DNA of 64,000 nucleotides from Burkholderia sp. USMB20 (GTDB lineage: Bacteria > Pseudomonadota > Gammaproteobacteria > Burkholderiales > Burkholderiaceae): contig NZ_JTAN02000018.1 of NCBI RefSeq assembly GCF_000949135.2, positions 186,001 through 250,000 on the forward strand. The letters run 5' to 3'. This document shows, piece by piece, positions 1 to 8,531 of this stretch. The position numbers and the translations under genes are program-made. Numbering within the stretch: the first letter of the stretch is position 1; each line of letters begins with the position of its first letter. The notes under the pieces were generated by a model that was not told where the DNA came from, did no database searches, and was given only the letters and a program-made list of their open reading frames with translations.

Positions 1-190
1 CAGCTATCTCGAGGTGATCGACGCGGACCGCGATGCACTGAGCGCGCAACGCCAGCTGATTCACAGCCGCCAGTCGCTCGCCATCGCGACGATCGGCCTG
101 GTGCGCGCGCTGGGCGGCGGATGGACGCCGCCGGCGTCGGCGCCGGTGTCGGCGTCGTCCGGCGACGCACGTCGCGCCGGACGCTTGTGA
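1..190 (+). CDS. RND efflux outer-membrane lipoprotein, NodT family (3' end only)
   Basis: Only the last 62 codons are in the window; the frame enters at base 2 and stops with TGA at 188-190. The visible peptide begins SYLEVIDADRDALSAQRQLI, which is the typical last periplasmic helix of TolC/NodT-type channels, where the helical barrel ends before a short polar tail. The tail here is Ala/Pro/Ser rich. In this family the protein is the outer-membrane exit duct of a tripartite RND pump, so the membrane-fusion and pump genes should lie upstream, outside the window. It converges on the response-regulator gene that follows. Confidence 0.8.
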   Translation, partial: SYLEVIDADRDALSAQRQLIHSRQSLAIATIGLVRALGGGWTPPASAPVSASSGDARRAGRL

Positions 191-293
191 CGCTGCACGA
201 ACGCGCGCCGCGCGTTCGCTGGAACGGCGTCAGACGTTTTCATGCCGCTCTTAAGCTTACCTAACGTTTTTGCGTTGTTGCACGGTCACCTGC

Positions 294-980
294 TCAGTCA
301 CCCGCTCTGCCACCCGCCCCCGCCGGGCGCACGCCGAGCGCTTCGGCCTGGCGCACGAGATCCGGCAGCGTGCGGACCTGCATCTTCTTCATCACCTGCG
401 CACGATGCACCTTCACCGTGATTTCCTGCAGCCCGAGATTCGACGCGATCTGCTTGTTCATCAGGCCCGCGATCACCTGGCTCATCACTTCGCGTTCGCG
501 CGGCGTCAACGACGCATAGGCCTGCCGCACCGCATCCAGCGCACGCTCGCGCGCGAGGCGTTCGCCGTCGCGGGCCAGCGCGCGGCCGACGGCATCGAGC
601 ATCGTGTCGTCGTCGAACGGCTTGGTCAGGAAATCGAGCGCGCCGCCCTTCATGGCCTTGACGGTGGTGGCCACGTCGCCGTAACCCGTCATGAACAGGA
701 TCGGCACGTTCAGGCCCGCGCGCACCGCTTCCTCCTGGACGGCAAGTCCGCTCTCGTCGGCCAGGCGCACGTCGAGGATCAGGCAGCTCGGCACGTCGGG
801 CCGCTCGAATGCGAGGAACGCGCGCGACGACGCGAACGTCTCGACGCGAAACCCGGCCGAACGCAACAGTGCGCTCAGCGCGCGCCGCAGCGTTTCGTCG
901 TCGTCGACCACATAGACGATCGGCGCGGGATCGCCCGCGCCCTGGTGACGGTTCGAAGTCATATCCGGCGTGCTCGCCAT
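294..980 (-). CDS. FixJ/NarL-type response regulator (receiver + LuxR HTH)
   Basis: A 228-residue DNA-binding response regulator. The receiver domain (about residues 20-135) shows the acidic pocket DDD at 26-28, the phospho-acceptor D70 in LILDV, T98 and the conserved K120 in TKPF. A LuxR-type helix-turn-helix follows at about 157-215 (LTPREREV, then KQIASNLGL). I start it at the ATG at 980 because GGGGA sits a few bases upstream; an upstream in-frame start at 1046 is less likely because the palindrome at 1009-1022 lies between. It is the last of three minus-strand regulatory genes divergent from the giant sensor kinase at 3380. That kinase is its most likely phosphodonor (inference from proximity). 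The palindrome directly upstream suggests autoregulation or control by another regulator. Confidence 0.93.
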   Translation of the reverse strand: MASTPDMTSNRHQGAGDPAPIVYVVDDDETLRRALSALLRSAGFRVETFASSRAFLAFERPDVPSCLILDVRLADESGLAVQEEAVRAGLNVPILFMTGYGDVATTVKAMKGGALDFLTKPFDDDTMLDAVGRALARDGERLARERALDAVRQAYASLTPREREVMSQVIAGLMNKQIASNLGLQEITVKVHRAQVMKKMQVRTLPDLVRQAEALGVRPAGAGGRAGD

Positions 981-1008
981 CGCATTCCCCGTGTAGGCAT
1001 CCGCTTCA

Positions 1009-1022
1009 TTATCGAATGATAA
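1009..1022. promoter_or_regulatory. Palindromic operator candidate TTATC-N4-GATAA
   Basis: The sequence TTATCGAATGATAA has 5-bp inverted arms around four bases and sits 29 bases before the ATG at 980 of the FixJ-type regulator. The same arms and spacing occur twice in tandem at 10374-10402, before the VOC/monooxygenase operon. That makes it a candidate binding site for a regulator shared by both, possibly the FixJ-type protein itself. The binding protein is not known from the sequence. Confidence 0.5.
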
Positions 1023-1080
1023 ACCGAGAAAAGTCCGGGCGGACACGCCGGCGCGCGCGGCATGACGGCGGACGCGCCGC

Positions 1081-1452
1081 TCACGCGGGCGGTGTGCCGG
1101 ATGCGACCTGATCGATCAGGTCGAGCAGGTCGTCCGATGGAAACGGCTTGCGCAGGAACGCGACCGCGCCTTGCGCGAGCGCCCGGCGGACCGACTCGTC
1201 GTCGCCGTGCGCCGACATCAGGATGACCGGCAGCGCCGCGTTGCGCTGCACCAGCAGGCGCTGGACGTCGAGACCGCCCATCCCTTTCATCTTCAGGTCG
1301 AGCAGCACGCACGCCGCGTCGTCCAGCGGGCCGGTCGCGAGAAATTCCTCGCCCGACTCAAACGGCAATGCGGTATGGCCCGCCGATTTCAGCAGGCTGG
1401 CAAGACTCTTTCGGACCGACGCATCGTCATCGATGATGCAAACAAGGGCCAT
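1081..1452 (-). CDS. Stand-alone receiver-domain response regulator
   Basis: A 123-residue CheY-like protein made of a receiver domain and nothing else. The acidic residues DDD (8-10), phospho-acceptor D52 in LLDLKM, S80 and K102 in RKPF are all present, so it should accept phosphate. It has no output domain; such proteins act in phosphorelays, as phosphate sinks or by binding a partner. It lies about 100 bases from each neighbour, between the winged-helix/ATPase regulator and the FixJ-type regulator. With that FixJ protein it gives the single nearby sensor two possible receivers. The stretch before the ATG is AT-rich with a weak ribosome-binding site, so it may have its own promoter. Confidence 0.9.
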   Translation of the reverse strand: MALVCIIDDDASVRKSLASLLKSAGHTALPFESGEEFLATGPLDDAACVLLDLKMKGMGGLDVQRLLVQRNAALPVILMSAHGDDESVRRALAQGAVAFLRKPFPSDDLLDLIDQVASGTPPA

Positions 1453-1553
1453 GAAATAAAAACCTAAATGGTGTCAATCGAGGTGAGCGCCGTGCGGTTC
1501 ATGCCGCATCGACAGGCGCCGCCGCTGCGCGCCAGGTCCGCGCAGCCCGGCAG

Positions 1554-3023
1554 TCACGCCCACGATCCGGCGACCGGCGCGGCCGGCCCCGGCTGCAGCG
1601 CGTCCGCGTGCGGGTCGGCCGCAAACGACGCGCGGCGCGCGTGGAGACGCCCGGCTTCGCCCGATTCCGCCAGCTTCTCGAGCGCATACGCGCGCACGAC
1701 CTCGAGCAGCGAGTAGCGCTTCGACAGTCCGACCGAATGAACGACCAGCAGCGATTTCGACGCCAGGCTGACGAGACAGTCCAGCACCTCGTCCGCACCC
1801 AGTTCGGTGCAGGCGGCCAGCGCGCAGGCCGCGTCGAGCCGGAACGCATCCGGAAACACCGCGAGACGGCACAGCACGGTGCGCTCCATCTCGTCGAGCA
1901 GCCGATAGCTCCACTCGATGGTGGCCCTGAGCGTCTGCTGGCGCGGGTGCGCCGTGCGCAGGCCGCCGGACAGCGACAGCACCGACTTGTCGAGATCCGC
2001 CGCCAGCCCCTGGATGCCGAGCGACGCGACACGGGCCGCGCCGAGCTCGAGCGCGAGCGGCAGGCCGCTCAGGCGGCGGCAGAGGGTTGCGATCGCGTCG
2101 AGCGTCTTCGCGTCCGCCGGAAGATCCGTACCCATCGCGCGCGCGCGCGCCAGGAACATCCGGACCGCGCCGCTCGCGACGATGTCGTCGGCGTTCGCGC
2201 CGGCCGGCGGCAACGACAGCGGCCCGACGCGATAGACCCGCTCGCCCGCCACCCGCAACGGCTCCCGGCTCGTCACGACGAGTATCGCGCCCGGGTTCGC
2301 GTCCGCGATCGCTTCGCTCAGGTCGGCCAGTTCGTCGACGTACTGCTCGGCGTTGTCGAACACGAGCACGACGCGCTGCTCGCCGATCGCCCGGACGACG
2401 TCGGCGGGCCCCGCGCCCGGGCCGCCCGGCAGGTCGAACGCGTCCAGCACCGCGCACGCCAGGGTCGCGTCGGCCCGCAGGCCGGCCAGGTCGACCCGGA
2501 CCATCTCGATCCCGTGCGCCGCCGACCAGGCCGTCGCGACCTCCAGCGCCAGATGCGTCTTGCCGACGCCGCCGGGGCCGACCAGCGTGACGAGCGCCTC
2601 GCGATCGAGCAGCCCGTGCAGCTCGGCCGCTTCCGGCTCCCGGCCAATCATCGGACATTTGCGCGGCGTAGCACTCGCGCGGACACTGCCTGCCGAGTCG
2701 AACGCGAGCGGCGGGCGATCGCCGTGCGCATGGTCGGCCGGCGGCGCGAGCCGGTAGCCGCGGCCCGATTCGGTCCGGATCCATCCGTGCTTGCCGCCGA
2801 ACAGCTTGCGCAGCGTCGAGACGTGGACCTGGATGTTGTTCTCGACCACGATCGTGTTCGGCCACACGGCCTGCATGATCTCGTCCTTCGACACGAGCCG
2901 GCCGGCCGCCTTCACCAGCAGTTCGAGGATCTCGAACGCCCGGGCGCCGATATACCGGGGCTGCCCGTCGACACAGACTTCGCGGCATTCAAGGGAAACC
3001 GTCACCCGTCCGAACGTGTACAT
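1554..3023 (-). CDS. Winged-helix/NB-ARC-type ATPase transcriptional regulator, short form
   Basis: A 489-residue regulator. Residues 1-92 form an OmpR/CadC-type winged helix, ending in the usual GRGYRL. An ATPase of the AfsR/MalT-like P-loop class follows, with Walker A GPGGVGKT at about 149-156, a Walker B-like LVFDNAEQ, and the late motif GLPLALELGAAR. It is closely related to the product of 29173-32076, which has the same two domains plus about 450 more residues of helical repeats. This copy stops soon after the ATPase, with a loose Ala/Pro-rich tail, so it lacks the usual sensor half. The ATG at 3023 is preferred over a GTG at 3032. It is divergent from the giant sensor gene, and the shared gap probably holds both promoters. 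The ligand and targets cannot be told from sequence. Confidence 0.85.
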   Translation of the reverse strand: MYTFGRVTVSLECREVCVDGQPRYIGARAFEILELLVKAAGRLVSKDEIMQAVWPNTIVVENNIQVHVSTLRKLFGGKHGWIRTESGRGYRLAPPADHAHGDRPPLAFDSAGSVRASATPRKCPMIGREPEAAELHGLLDREALVTLVGPGGVGKTHLALEVATAWSAAHGIEMVRVDLAGLRADATLACAVLDAFDLPGGPGAGPADVVRAIGEQRVVLVFDNAEQYVDELADLSEAIADANPGAILVVTSREPLRVAGERVYRVGPLSLPPAGANADDIVASGAVRMFLARARAMGTDLPADAKTLDAIATLCRRLSGLPLALELGAARVASLGIQGLAADLDKSVLSLSGGLRTAHPRQQTLRATIEWSYRLLDEMERTVLCRLAVFPDAFRLDAACALAACTELGADEVLDCLVSLASKSLLVVHSVGLSKRYSLLEVVRAYALEKLAESGEAGRLHARRASFAADPHADALQPGPAAPVAGSWA

Positions 3024-3379
3024 GATCCGCACTCGCTTATGCTGCCTGCCACCTCGCGCCGCCTCGCGAGGCGACGCGCTCCTGGGTTGCCCGTCCGGCC
3101 ATGCCGATGCATGCCGGGAGGCGTGACCGTATCGTAGGTCTCAACCGGCGCCGCGAATATTATCCATAGGTTTAAGTCCGGCCCCGACTTCCGCCGGGGC
3201 GCGAGGGCGCAGAGGTACTGCAAAATCCCGCGGGCTGTCGGACAATGCACGGGTCGCGGCCCGAACGCGCGCGACCGAGCCCGGCCGATCCCGCATCGCG
3301 AGCCGCTTCCACCCTCCTCCACCCAGCCCGCCGCCCCACCGTGAATCAGCCCTTGCGTAACCCGGACGACACGAACCGA
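3024..3379. other. Divergent intergenic region between regulator and sensor
   Basis: About 350 bases separate the two divergent starts. An AT-rich patch at roughly 3152-3176 (around ATATTATCCATAGG) is the best place for promoters. The rest could code for an Arg/Pro-rich extension of the sensor, if translation began at the ATG at 3245 or the GTG at 3341. Nothing else is recognised. Confidence 0.4.
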
Positions 3380-6300
3380 ATGGATGCCGAATGGCTCGCG
3401 CGTGCCCGCCTGTCGAACGTGGTGCGTTCGGGCGACGTCCTGACATTCGACCTGACCGACCGCGCGACGGGGCGCGTGTGGCCGGCGTGCCAGACCGGCT
3501 GGGAATTCGACCAGCGCTGCCGGCAGTTCGAGCAGGAACATGCGTTGAACGGGATCCTGGACCCGGCCTGGGCGCTCTTGCCGGTGGCGCTGATCCGCGC
3601 GGCCGACGGCCCGGTGCTCGTTCATCCGCGCGTGGACGTGCGTGCGTTCGACACGCTGACCGACGGCCGGCTGCCGCTTGACGCCTTTCTCGAAACGGCG
3701 ATCGGCGCCGCCCGCACGCTCGGAGAACTGCATCGGCGCGGCTGGCTGCATGGCGATCTCCAGCCGGCCAGTTTCGTCATCGCACCGGACGGCACCGTCA
3801 TGCTCCGCTCGTTCGCCCATGCCCGGGAGCGCGCGACGAAACAGGCGGCGGACCGCACGATGCGCACGGATTTCGCCGCGTACGCCGCGCCGGAAGTCTC
3901 GGCAGGCACGTGTGTCGACGAGCGCGCCGACCTGTACGCGTTCGGCATCACGCTGTTCCGCCTGCTGACGGGCGCGATGCCTTACAAGGCCGCGTCGACG
4001 TCCGACTGGGTCCACGCGCACGTCGCGATCAAACCGTCGCCGCCCGCGGCGTTTCGCGGCGACGTGCCCGCCATCCTGAACGATCTGATCCTGAAGCTGA
4101 TCGCCAAGGAACCCGCCGATCGCTACCCGTCCTGTGAAGCGGTGCAGCACGATCTCGAACGGATCCTGCACGACTGGCTCGCCGCGGGGCGCGTCGAGCC
4201 CTTCGCGCTCGGCGGCCGCGATCCGTTCGCCGGTCTGCACACGCTCGACCTGCCGGTCGGCCGCGACGCGGAAATTCATCTGCTCGAGGGGATCCTGGAG
4301 ACCGTCACGCGCACCGGCGAGTCGGCCGTCGTGCTGGTCGGCGGACCGGCAGGCGTCGGCAAGACCGCGCTCGCCGAACACTTCGTGCGTCATGCGCGCG
4401 CCGCGTCGCGCACCGCCTGGTTCGCGTCGGCCACGGTCGACCGGTTCCAGCCCGCGCGGCCGTATGCGGCCGTGCTGCAGGCGCTGCGCACGCTGTTCGG
4501 CAGCGCGCTGGCGAGGCGCGACGACGAAATCGCGGCGATCGCCGCGCGGCTGCGCGACTGCGTGGGCCGGCAGGCCAGTCTTCTTGCGGCGATCTTCCCG
4601 GAAACCGGGTGGCTGCTCGACGTCGAGCCCGTCGCGTTCGACCCGACCGATGCGATTCCCGAATTCCATCTGTGCCAGATCGTCGTGAATGCATTCCGCG
4701 CGTTCGCGGCGCCGGGCGAGCCGCTCGTCATGACTCTGGACGACATCCAGTGGGCCGACGACGCGACGCTCGCGTTCCTCGCATCGATCGCGCTCGATCC
4801 GCCGGCCCATGTCTGCATCGTCGCCAGCTATCGGAGCGGGCCGCCGCATGACGACGCGCCGGCGTTCCGGCGCCTGCGCGAGCAGCTCGATCGCGCCCGC
4901 GTCGCGTCGCTGACGCTGGCACCGCTCGACACGCCCGACGTCACGCGCATGCTCGCCGGCATGCTCGGCGAGGCGCCGGCCCGCTTGTCCGGGCTCGGCG
5001 ACATCGTTCATCGCAGGACGGGCGGCAATCCGTTCTACATCCAGCAGCTGCTGCGCACGCTGATCGACGAGCAGCTGCTCGGCTACGATCCGGTGCGGCA
5101 AGCGTGGCAATGGAATGCGGACGACATCGAGGCGCGCCACGAGACCGAGAACGTCGTGAGCCTGCTCGCGGTCCGGATGCAGCGCTTGCCGCACGAAACG
5201 CGAACGCTGCTGGCGCTGATGGCCTGTATCGGCATCGACATCGACGAAGCGCTGTTGCGCGCGGCCGCCGACAAAACGCTGGCCGAACTCCGCTTCTGGC
5301 TGGACCCGGCGCGCCGGATGGGTCTCGTGTCGCTCTCCGGCGACCGCTGGCGCTTCGCTCACGACCGCATCCTCGAGGCCGTCTACGCACTCACGGGGCG
5401 CCCGGAGCGCGCGCTGCGCCACGCCCGGATCGCCGCCGCGATGCTCGCGCGCGTGAACCCGCCGTCACCCGAATCCTTGCTGGCGCTCGCCGCCCAGATC
5501 GAACTGGCGCAAGGCGTGCCGCTCGACGACACGCTCGCGCTCGCATACGCGGGTGCGCTCGCCGACGCCGCGGAGGCCGCGGCCACGGCCGCCGCGCGCG
5601 ATCGTGCGTTGTCGTTTCTTGCGTCGGCACAATCGCTGCTCGGCCCGCATGCGTGGTCGCAACACTACGGCCTCGCCAGCCGGATCGGCATCCTGCGCAG
5701 CGGCCTGCTGCTCGCGACCGGCGAAACCGCACAGGCGTCCGACGCAATCGACACGCTCATGGCGCGTACGCGCACGCCCGCCGACCGCGCCGAGGCGCAT
5801 CGGCTGAAGGCCGCGCAGCTCACGGTGGAGGCGCACTACCGGCAAGCCATCGACGTCGCGCTGGCCGGGCTGGCGCTGCTCGGCGTCGAACTGCCGGCCG
5901 AGCCGTCCGAAGCCGATCTCGAGGCGGCCTGCGATGCGGTGCGCGCGGCGCTCGATGGCCGCGCCATCGCCGACCTGGTCGACCTGCCCGTGATGACCGA
6001 CACGCGCGTCGAAGCCACGATGGCGCTGCTGACCGCGCTCGAGGCCGCGATGTTCTATCCGAGCGGTGGGCTGATGCTGCTCCATTTCGCGACGATGGTG
6101 CGGCTGACGCTGCGCCACGGTGTCACTGCCGCGTCGGTACAGGGGCTCGCGTGGTACGGCGTCAGCATCGCCGAGCACCACGACGCGTATGAAGACGGCT
6201 TCGAATTCGCGAAGGTCGCGCTCGCGCTGGTCGATCGCCACGGCTTCGAACGCTATCGCTCCGCCACGCTGATCGCGCTCGACCAGGTGAGCGTCTGGAC

Positions 6301-8464
6301 CCAGCCGCTCACCTATGCACTCGAACGCGCGCGCGAGGCGAAAGCGGCGGGCAATGCGAGCGCCGAGCTGCGCTGGATGTGCTACAGCTGCAACCACATC
6401 GTCAGCGATCTGTTGTCGATGGGCGAGGCGCTGCCCGCGATTCGCGACGAAATCGACCCACTGCTGGAGATCGCGCGCGGCGCACGCTACGACGACATCG
6501 TCGATCTCGTCTCCACCCAGTCGGAATTCATCGACGCGCTGCAGTTCGGCCAGGACCGGATGATCGGCACGTGGCGTGCGCGTGCCTCGACCCGGACCCC
6601 GATGTCGGTCCTGGCGTTCTGGACCGACGTGCTCGCCGGCCGGGCGGCCTTCATCTTCGGCGACGCGGCGACGGCGCGCGCATCGCTCGATGCGGCCGCG
6701 TCGAGCGCATGGTCGACGCCCGCGCACATCATGCTTGCCGATTTCCACCTGTTCAGCGTGCTGGCCGGGATCGCGTGCGACGACGGCGCAACGCCGCCCG
6801 AACGCATGCTCGAACGCTTCGCGCCCCAGCGCGCCCGCTTCGCGGTGTGGAGCGAGCGAAATCCCGGAACGTTTCTCAACAAGCTCGCGCTGATCGATGC
6901 CGAGTTCGCGCGCGTGCGCGGCGAGCACGTGGTCGCGATGCAGCAGTACGAAACGTCGGCCAGCCTCGCGGCGGAACACGGCTTTGTGCACGAACAGGCG
7001 CTCGCGCACGAGCGGGCCGCGCAGCATGCCGCGTCGCTCGGGCTCGCCGGCCAGGCCCGTCATCAGTTGCGGCTCGCCCATGCGTGCTACCGGCGCTGGG
7101 GCGCGACCGGCAAGACGCGGGCGATGGAAGCGCAGCATCCGTTCCTCGTGATGGATCCGTCGCCGGGCGGCCCGGCCGCGCCCGCGCGCGAGGATCTCGA
7201 TTTCGCGCTCGCGATGCGTGCCGCCCATTCGTTGTCCGAAGAAATCGTGCTCGAGCGCCTGATCCAGACGCTGATGCGCAACATGCTCGTGTACGCCGGC
7301 GCCCGCTATGGCCTGCTGCTGCTCAACCGGCGCGACCGGCTGACCATCGAAGCGGTGGCGCGCATCGCGGGCAGCGACGTGATCGTCGACATCGCGCGCA
7401 GCGAACCCACCGAACAGGATGTGCCGCTGTCGATCCTGAACACCGTCGCGCGCACGCGCAAGCCGATCGTGCTCGAGAATGCGCAGCGCGACGGCGTTCC
7501 CGATCACGTCGACAGCCTGCGCGCGCACCCGACGCGCTCGCTGTTCTGCCTGCCGCTGTTGAAACAGGGCGCGCTGGTCGGCGTGCTGTATCTCGAGAAT
7601 GCGCTGAGCAACGGCGTGTTCTCGCCGCGGCGCATCGCGATGCTGGAAGTGCTCGCGCCGCAGGCGGCCAACGCGCTCGAATCCGCGCGGCTTTACGCGG
7701 AGCTGATCGACGAGAACGCGCGCCGGGTCGAGACCGAGGCCGCGCTGCGGCACGCGCGCACCGAGCTCGCGCGCACCGCGCACATGACGGTGATGGGTGA
7801 ACTCGCCGCGTCGATCGCGCACGAGATCAATCAGCCGCTGACGAGCATCGTGTCGAGCGCCGGCGCGGGCATGCGCTGGTTGCGCGGCCCGCAACCCGAT
7901 CTCGGCGAGGCGCTCGCGAGCCTGGACGACATCCGTGCATCCGGCGTGCGCGCGGCCGACATCGTCCGCGCGTTGCGATCGCTCGCGCGCCAAACGCCGC
8001 CCGCGCTGGCGCCGGTCGCGATCGACGACCTGATTCGCGACATGCTGCGTCTCACCGAAACGGAAATCGACGCGAAGCAGGTGGTGCTGCGCGTCGACCT
8101 GCACTGCGACGGCGTGCGCGCGATGGCCGACCGCACCCAGATCCAGCAGGTGATCCTCAACCTCGTCACCAATGCACTCGACGCGATGGACGGACTCGTC
8201 GCGCCGCGCGAGCTCGAGATCGCCTCGCAGGTCGAGGACGGCCATGCGGTCGTCCGCATCGCCGACCGCGGCGCCGGCATCGATGCGGACATCGCGAATC
8301 GCATCTTCGATCCGTTCTTCACGACGAAGTCGCACGGCATGGGGATGGGCCTCGCGATCTGCCGTTCGATCATCGAGGCGCATGGCGGCACGCTCGAAGC
8401 GGCGCCGCGCGACGGGCACGGTACCGTGATGACGTTCCGGCTGCCGGTTTCGGCGCCCCGTTGA
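3380..8464 (+). CDS. Hybrid sensor: (pseudo)kinase + AAA ATPase + GAF + histidine kinase
   Basis: A giant sensor of about 1694 residues, of the type annotated as trifunctional Ser/Thr kinase/ATPase/sensor histidine kinase. Residues 1-280 have a protein-kinase fold, but the Gly-rich loop and ion-pair Lys are not visible, HRD is HGD (about 124-126), and DFG is replaced by SFA, so phosphotransfer there is doubtful. The APE motif survives. An AAA/STAND ATPase follows, with Walker A GGPAGVGKT near 321 and Walker B LDDIQWADD near 451. A long helical-repeat region leads to a GAF domain (about 1280-1440). The histidine-kinase core has its phospho-His in AHEINQPL near 1480 and N-box and G-box motifs at 1587-1680 (NLVTNALDAM, DPFFTTK). 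There is no clear membrane segment, so it is probably cytosolic. The start is uncertain: the ATG at 3380 begins conserved-looking protein, but no strong ribosome-binding site is seen. The two receivers at 294 and 1081 are its likely partners. Confidence 0.88.
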   Translation: MDAEWLARARLSNVVRSGDVLTFDLTDRATGRVWPACQTGWEFDQRCRQFEQEHALNGILDPAWALLPVALIRAADGPVLVHPRVDVRAFDTLTDGRLPLDAFLETAIGAARTLGELHRRGWLHGDLQPASFVIAPDGTVMLRSFAHARERATKQAADRTMRTDFAAYAAPEVSAGTCVDERADLYAFGITLFRLLTGAMPYKAASTSDWVHAHVAIKPSPPAAFRGDVPAILNDLILKLIAKEPADRYPSCEAVQHDLERILHDWLAAGRVEPFALGGRDPFAGLHTLDLPVGRDAEIHLLEGILETVTRTGESAVVLVGGPAGVGKTALAEHFVRHARAASRTAWFASATVDRFQPARPYAAVLQALRTLFGSALARRDDEIAAIAARLRDCVGRQASLLAAIFPETGWLLDVEPVAFDPTDAIPEFHLCQIVVNAFRAFAAPGEPLVMTLDDIQWADDATLAFLASIALDPPAHVCIVASYRSGPPHDDAPAFRRLREQLDRARVASLTLAPLDTPDVTRMLAGMLGEAPARLSGLGDIVHRRTGGNPFYIQQLLRTLIDEQLLGYDPVRQAWQWNADDIEARHETENVVSLLAVRMQRLPHETRTLLALMACIGIDIDEALLRAAADKTLAELRFWLDPARRMGLVSLSGDRWRFAHDRILEAVYALTGRPERALRHARIAAAMLARVNPPSPESLLALAAQIELAQGVPLDDTLALAYAGALADAAEAAATAAARDRALSFLASAQSLLGPHAWSQHYGLASRIGILRSGLLLATGETAQASDAIDTLMARTRTPADRAEAHRLKAAQLTVEAHYRQAIDVALAGLALLGVELPAEPSEADLEAACDAVRAALDGRAIADLVDLPVMTDTRVEATMALLTALEAAMFYPSGGLMLLHFATMVRLTLRHGVTAASVQGLAWYGVSIAEHHDAYEDGFEFAKVALALVDRHGFERYRSATLIALDQVSVWTQPLTYALERAREAKAAGNASAELRWMCYSCNHIVSDLLSMGEALPAIRDEIDPLLEIARGARYDDIVDLVSTQSEFIDALQFGQDRMIGTWRARASTRTPMSVLAFWTDVLAGRAAFIFGDAATARASLDAAASSAWSTPAHIMLADFHLFSVLAGIACDDGATPPERMLERFAPQRARFAVWSERNPGTFLNKLALIDAEFARVRGEHVVAMQQYETSASLAAEHGFVHEQALAHERAAQHAASLGLAGQARHQLRLAHACYRRWGATGKTRAMEAQHPFLVMDPSPGGPAAPAREDLDFALAMRAAHSLSEEIVLERLIQTLMRNMLVYAGARYGLLLLNRRDRLTIEAVARIAGSDVIVDIARSEPTEQDVPLSILNTVARTRKPIVLENAQRDGVPDHVDSLRAHPTRSLFCLPLLKQGALVGVLYLENALSNGVFSPRRIAMLEVLAPQAANALESARLYAELIDENARRVETEAALRHARTELARTAHMTVMGELAASIAHEINQPLTSIVSSAGAGMRWLRGPQPDLGEALASLDDIRASGVRAADIVRALRSLARQTPPALAPVAIDDLIRDMLRLTETEIDAKQVVLRVDLHCDGVRAMADRTQIQQVILNLVTNALDAMDGLVAPRELEIASQVEDGHAVVRIADRGAGIDADIANRIFDPFFTTKSHGMGMGLAICRSIIEAHGGTLEAAPRDGHGTVMTFRLPVSAPR

Positions 8465-8480
8465 TACCGGCCGATGCGTG

Positions 8481-8516
8481 GCAGCGGCTGCGGCTGCGGC
8501 AGCGGCAGCGGCTGCG
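8481..8516. repeat. GCAGCG/GCTGCG short tandem repeat
   Basis: Six copies of a hexamer alternating between GCAGCG and GCTGCG fill the gap between the convergent ends of the sensor gene and the FAD reductase gene. The two variants are complementary to each other, so the tract can also fold back on itself and might serve as a weak bidirectional terminator. No T-run follows. Confidence 0.5.
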
Positions 8517-8531
8517 CCGGCATCGCACGGC

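Noticed and set aside
5465-8419. A 984-codon minus-strand open frame inside the sensor gene
   Set aside because: It is the reverse shadow of the GAF/histidine-kinase part and has no ribosome-binding site or motif.
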